Assembly: GCA_964244295.1 (NCBI GenBank)
Contig: CAXTIG010000009.1
Coordinates: 116,766-180,765 of the forward strand
DNA from: JAJAZB01 sp964244295
GTDB lineage: Bacteria; Bacteroidota; Bacteroidia; Cytophagales; Spirosomataceae
Direction: 5' to 3'
Length of the DNA stretch: 64,000 nt
The notes beneath the pieces were generated by a model, which saw only the letters and a list, made by a program, of their open reading frames with translations, made no database searches and had not been told where the DNA came from. Numbering within the stretch: the stretch's first letter is position 1; each line of letters starts with the position of its first letter. This document shows, in pieces, positions 61,138 to 64,000 of the stretch. The translations under genes were made by a program, and so were the position numbers.

Positions 61138-63831
61138 ATGCAACTTCAGTTAGAAGAATTAGCCTATCAAACGACTGCCATTCAGTCGGTTGTTGCCATT
61201 TTCAACGGTACCAATCGAAATGCCTTCGACAACGCCACGACGGAAGGCATCCGCGCTAATGTCAGCGATTTGTCAGTCGAGGAACGATCCGAAAACGTGA
61301 AGGGGGTGATTGCCGAAAATGGCATCCGCGAAGAAACTGCCCGGCTCACCGACGAACCCGAATACTGCATCGAGATGGAAACGGGTACCGGCAAGACGCT
61401 GGTTTACATCAAAACCATTTACGAACTCCACAAGCACTACGGATTTACCAAATTTATCATTCTCGTTCCGACCGTTCCCATCCGGCAAGGTACGCTCTCT
61501 TCTTTCAAAGCCTTTTCTAAGCAACTGGAGGCCATTTACGGCTTCCAACCCGATTACTTCGAATACGATAGCAAGCGGCTTAACAAGGTGACGAAGTTTG
61601 TCGAAGACCAGCACCCGCAGGTCATGATTATGACGCTGGCTTCGTTCAACTCGGAAGACAAAATTCTGAATCAAGCCCAGCGCGAAGACCTGTTCGCCAA
61701 CATTCCCTTCATCGAAGCGATTGCCCGAACGCGCCCCATCATTTTGATGGACGAGCCGCAGGAAGGCATGGATACCGATAACTCCGTCAAGCAAATTGCC
61801 CGGCTCAATCCGCTCGCCAAAATTCGCTATTCGGCCACCCACAAGGTGTTCAAAAACCTGCTCTACCGCCTGACGCCCTACGACAGCTACCAGCAGGGAT
61901 TGGTCAAAAAAATTGAGGTGCTGACCGTGGCCGAAAAAAACGACGAAGCCTCGCTGAAACTCGAACTGTCGGCGATTCAGACGGGCAAGGGCGCTCCAAA
62001 AGTCAAACTGAAAGCCTGGAAATTGGTGGGCGGGGTTTTCAAATTCGCCGAAACAAACTGGTTGAGCGAAAATGATAACATCGGGGCCAAAACGGCCAAC
62101 CCCAGCTACAACGACTACACGATTAAGCGCATTTACAAAAGCCTGAAAGACCAAAAATTCAAAGTTGAATTTACCAACGGCGTCGAACTGGTGGAGAAAC
62201 AGCAGGCAGGCAACCGCCACCACGTCTGGAAACTCCAACTCGAATGGTTCATCCGACGGCATTTCCAGAAAACCGCCCAACTCGCTCCGCAGGGTATCAA
62301 GTGCCTCTCGCTGGTGTTTATCGACCGGGTTGCCAACTACATGGGCGACGACCCCACCATCAAAAATCTGTTCGTTGAGCAGTACAAGGTGGTTTACGCC
62401 GAGTTCAAAGGCACCCCGCCAACCGACGAGCACATCGAGGCCCTCCAGGGTTATTATTTCGCCAAAGCCACCGGGGGCGATTTTACCGACCGTGAGGATT
62501 CGATGACCAAAAACCGGGAAATCTTCGACCTGATTCTGCGTAAAAAAGACGAACTCCTCACGCTGTCCAACCCCGTGCAGTTCATCTTTTCGCACTCCGC
62601 CCTGGGCGTGGGTTGGGACAACCCCAACGTGTTCAACATCGCCACGCTCAACGAATCGTACAGCGACATCAAAAAACGGCAGGAAATTGGCCGGGGGCTG
62701 CGCATCTGCGTCAACCAGGACGGGAAACGGGTGTACGACCTCCCGACCGCGCCCGACGACGAACGCGTAAACCGCCTGACGGTGGTGCCCAACGAAACCT
62801 ACGAGTCGTTCGTGGGCCAGTACCAGGAGCAAATCAAGGAAGTGTACGGCTCCGTCGGGGCGGCTCCGGTGGTGCAGCACACCCACAAGGGCGTGGCGAA
62901 AAACAGCGTGACCTTCCGGCGAAATCCCACCGTGGCGGAGGCATTCCAACAATTCTGGGACAAACTTTCCCGCAAAACGGATTACGTCGTCGTGTTCGAC
63001 GAAGAAACCCTCATCCAGCGGGCCATTGAGCAAATCAACGCCATCAACCTGCCCGCTGCGGTGATTGAGGTGAGTAGCCAGACAGTACAGTCCTTGACCG
63101 AAACCGGCGTGGAAACCTCCGACGGCGGCAGTGAAGTGTACCACGCCCGCGTGCAATTCAGCCCGCTGGATTTGGTCGAAGAACTGAGCGAAAACACCGG
63201 CCTGGGTTACCAAACCCTGTTCCGAATCGTGCAGGGGCTGACCTGCGAGGCCGAAGTGGTGAAAAACCCGCCCCGCTTCGTGCAGGAAGCCGCCCGCCGT
63301 ATTCGCCACGAAGAACTCGACGCCCTGTTTCGCAAACTCAGCTACCGGCTCACCGACGAAACCTTCCCGTTCGATTTCGACGATTTCGTGAAAATCATCG
63401 ACGACAACCGCGTGGTCGATACGCCCAAACGCGGGGTGTTCGACAAAATGGTGGTGGACAGCGCCACCGTGGAGCGCCCCTTCGCGCTGGGAGCCGACAA
63501 CGACCCCAACGTGGTTTGTTTCCTGAAACTGCCCGATTACTACGTCATCAAAACCCCCATCGGCGACTACAACCCCGACTGGGGCGTGGTGATGAAACGC
63601 AAAAGCCTGCACAACGGACAGGAAACCGACTTTTACTTCGTCATCGAAACCAAAGGCACCAACGACTTGGCCGACCGCAAGGCCCTCACCGAGTCGGAGC
63701 GGTACAAAATCCAGTGCGCCATCGAACACTTCAAAGCGTTGGGCATCGACGTACACTACGAAGCGCCCGTGAAAGAATACACGACGTTCCAGCAACGCGC
63801 TGCCCAGAAAACAAATCCGATTCACTCGTAA
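61138..63831 (+). CDS. res: Type III restriction enzyme, Res subunit
   Basis: An 897-residue protein starting at the ATG at 61138. The superfamily 2 helicase motor has Walker A ETGTGKT at 81-87, the DEAD-like box as DEPQ at 205-208, FSHSALGVGWDNPNVFN and QEIGRGLRICVNQDG (motif VI). The C-terminal nuclease is PD-(D/E)XK: Asp814 in NPDWGVV and Glu837/Lys839 in VIETKG. Type III Res needs the Mod subunit for site recognition; both cut after head-to-head collision on unmethylated DNA. The methyltransferase gene starts 10 bases later. The gene order res then mod is the opposite of the usual. Confidence 0.95.
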   Translation: MQLQLEELAYQTTAIQSVVAIFNGTNRNAFDNATTEGIRANVSDLSVEERSENVKGVIAENGIREETARLTDEPEYCIEMETGTGKTLVYIKTIYELHKHYGFTKFIILVPTVPIRQGTLSSFKAFSKQLEAIYGFQPDYFEYDSKRLNKVTKFVEDQHPQVMIMTLASFNSEDKILNQAQREDLFANIPFIEAIARTRPIILMDEPQEGMDTDNSVKQIARLNPLAKIRYSATHKVFKNLLYRLTPYDSYQQGLVKKIEVLTVAEKNDEASLKLELSAIQTGKGAPKVKLKAWKLVGGVFKFAETNWLSENDNIGAKTANPSYNDYTIKRIYKSLKDQKFKVEFTNGVELVEKQQAGNRHHVWKLQLEWFIRRHFQKTAQLAPQGIKCLSLVFIDRVANYMGDDPTIKNLFVEQYKVVYAEFKGTPPTDEHIEALQGYYFAKATGGDFTDREDSMTKNREIFDLILRKKDELLTLSNPVQFIFSHSALGVGWDNPNVFNIATLNESYSDIKKRQEIGRGLRICVNQDGKRVYDLPTAPDDERVNRLTVVPNETYESFVGQYQEQIKEVYGSVGAAPVVQHTHKGVAKNSVTFRRNPTVAEAFQQFWDKLSRKTDYVVVFDEETLIQRAIEQINAINLPAAVIEVSSQTVQSLTETGVETSDGGSEVYHARVQFSPLDLVEELSENTGLGYQTLFRIVQGLTCEAEVVKNPPRFVQEAARRIRHEELDALFRKLSYRLTDETFPFDFDDFVKIIDDNRVVDTPKRGVFDKMVVDSATVERPFALGADNDPNVVCFLKLPDYYVIKTPIGDYNPDWGVVMKRKSLHNGQETDFYFVIETKGTNDLADRKALTESERYKIQCAIEHFKALGIDVHYEAPVKEYTTFQQRAAQKTNPIHS

Positions 63832-63840
63832 AGCAACCCG

Positions 63841-64000
63841 ATGGAAGCCATTGACCAACACTTGCCGCTCAGCCCCGACCTCAACCGCGAACGCCTCGAT
63901 ACGCTTAAGCGACTCCTGCCCGACCTCTTCACGGCGGAGGGCCGTCTCAACGCCGACGAACTCCGCCGATTGGTCGATTCCGCCGAGGGTAGTACCTGGT
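63841..64000 (+). CDS. mod: Start of type III DNA methyltransferase (Mod), cut by window end
   Basis: Fifty-three codons from the ATG at 63841. LNRERLDTLKRLLPDLFTAEGRLNADELRRLV resembles the N-terminal helix region of type III Mod proteins (split over two helices); the catalytic DPPY and other motifs lie beyond the window. It begins 10 bases after res, so the two are co-transcribed. Confidence 0.75.
   Translation, partial: MEAIDQHLPLSPDLNRERLDTLKRLLPDLFTAEGRLNADELRRLVDSAEGSTW

Noticed and set aside
61273..63861. An 862-codon open frame on the minus strand opposite the type III restriction gene
   Set aside because: It is antisense to a gene with complete helicase and nuclease motifs; its peptide is rich in Phe, His, Val and Gly as expected of a GC-rich shadow frame and shows no family pattern.

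Overview
The window reads as chromosomal DNA of a GC-rich member of the Bacteroidota, most likely order Cytophagales (Spirosoma/Runella-type relatives). The reasons are promoters of the Bacteroidota type (TAnnTTTG, sometimes with an upstream TTG), Tat-exported Gfo/Idh/MocA oxidoreductases, paired planctomycete-type cytochrome (PSD1) and DUF1501 proteins, DUF3667, Wzi-type and TMEM220-type membrane proteins, and many palindromic repeats of 19-41 bp per arm at gene ends. This assignment comes from gene content only.

Layout. 1-8.9 kb: an ABC transporter cut by the window edge, whose ATPase motifs are degenerate; mutS2 with a palindromic repeat inserted in frame; UPF0175 and Uma2 genes; a metallophosphoesterase, DUF2461 and DoxX-like genes; and a GlxA-type regulator. 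8.9-14.3 kb: an esterase/SMP-30 fusion, an AT-rich patch (pentapeptide-repeat protein), a second metallophosphoesterase, an acetyltransferase and a VOC protein. 14.4-29.6 kb: a long co-directional minus-strand run. It holds a membrane cytochrome c/leucine-rich protein, two beta-propeller proteins and two paralogous PSD1+DUF1501 pairs. Small toxin-antitoxin or addiction-like cassettes (MntA/HepT, VapBC-like PIN, DUF2442, a broken Uma2-like gene, an unidentified pair) sit between these genes. In both PSD1/DUF1501 pairs a two-gene small-protein cassette occupies the same junction.

29.8-36.5 kb: a lipoprotein hydrolase, an MFS transporter with a different base composition, and diverging from it a sugar cluster of two Gfo/Idh/MocA oxidoreductases and a TIM-barrel isomerase. 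36.6-42.1 kb: a patch of small antitoxin and toxin genes with remnants, an AT-rich exported protein, katG, and a duplicated DUF433 antitoxin without its toxin. 42.1-49.8 kb: GNAT and DUF998 genes, the 3' end of a lost short-chain dehydrogenase gene, then Tat-exported Gfo/Idh/MocA, a ROK kinase, a DUF1080 protein and a Tat-exported isomerase. 49.8-61 kb: TPR lipoprotein, third metallophosphoesterase, RND efflux pump and adaptor, transaldolase-like aldolase, FtsE, a small ABC pair and a Wzi-type outer-membrane protein. 61.1-64 kb: type III restriction subunit followed by the start of its methyltransferase.

Working together. The exported Gfo/Idh/MocA, DUF1080 and isomerase proteins resemble the 3-keto-glycoside route of sugar breakdown. 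The cytochrome-type PSD1 proteins, propellers and DUF1501 proteins look like a periplasmic oxidation apparatus that could serve it, though that link is inference. I saw no rRNA, tRNA, CRISPR array or intact insertion sequence.
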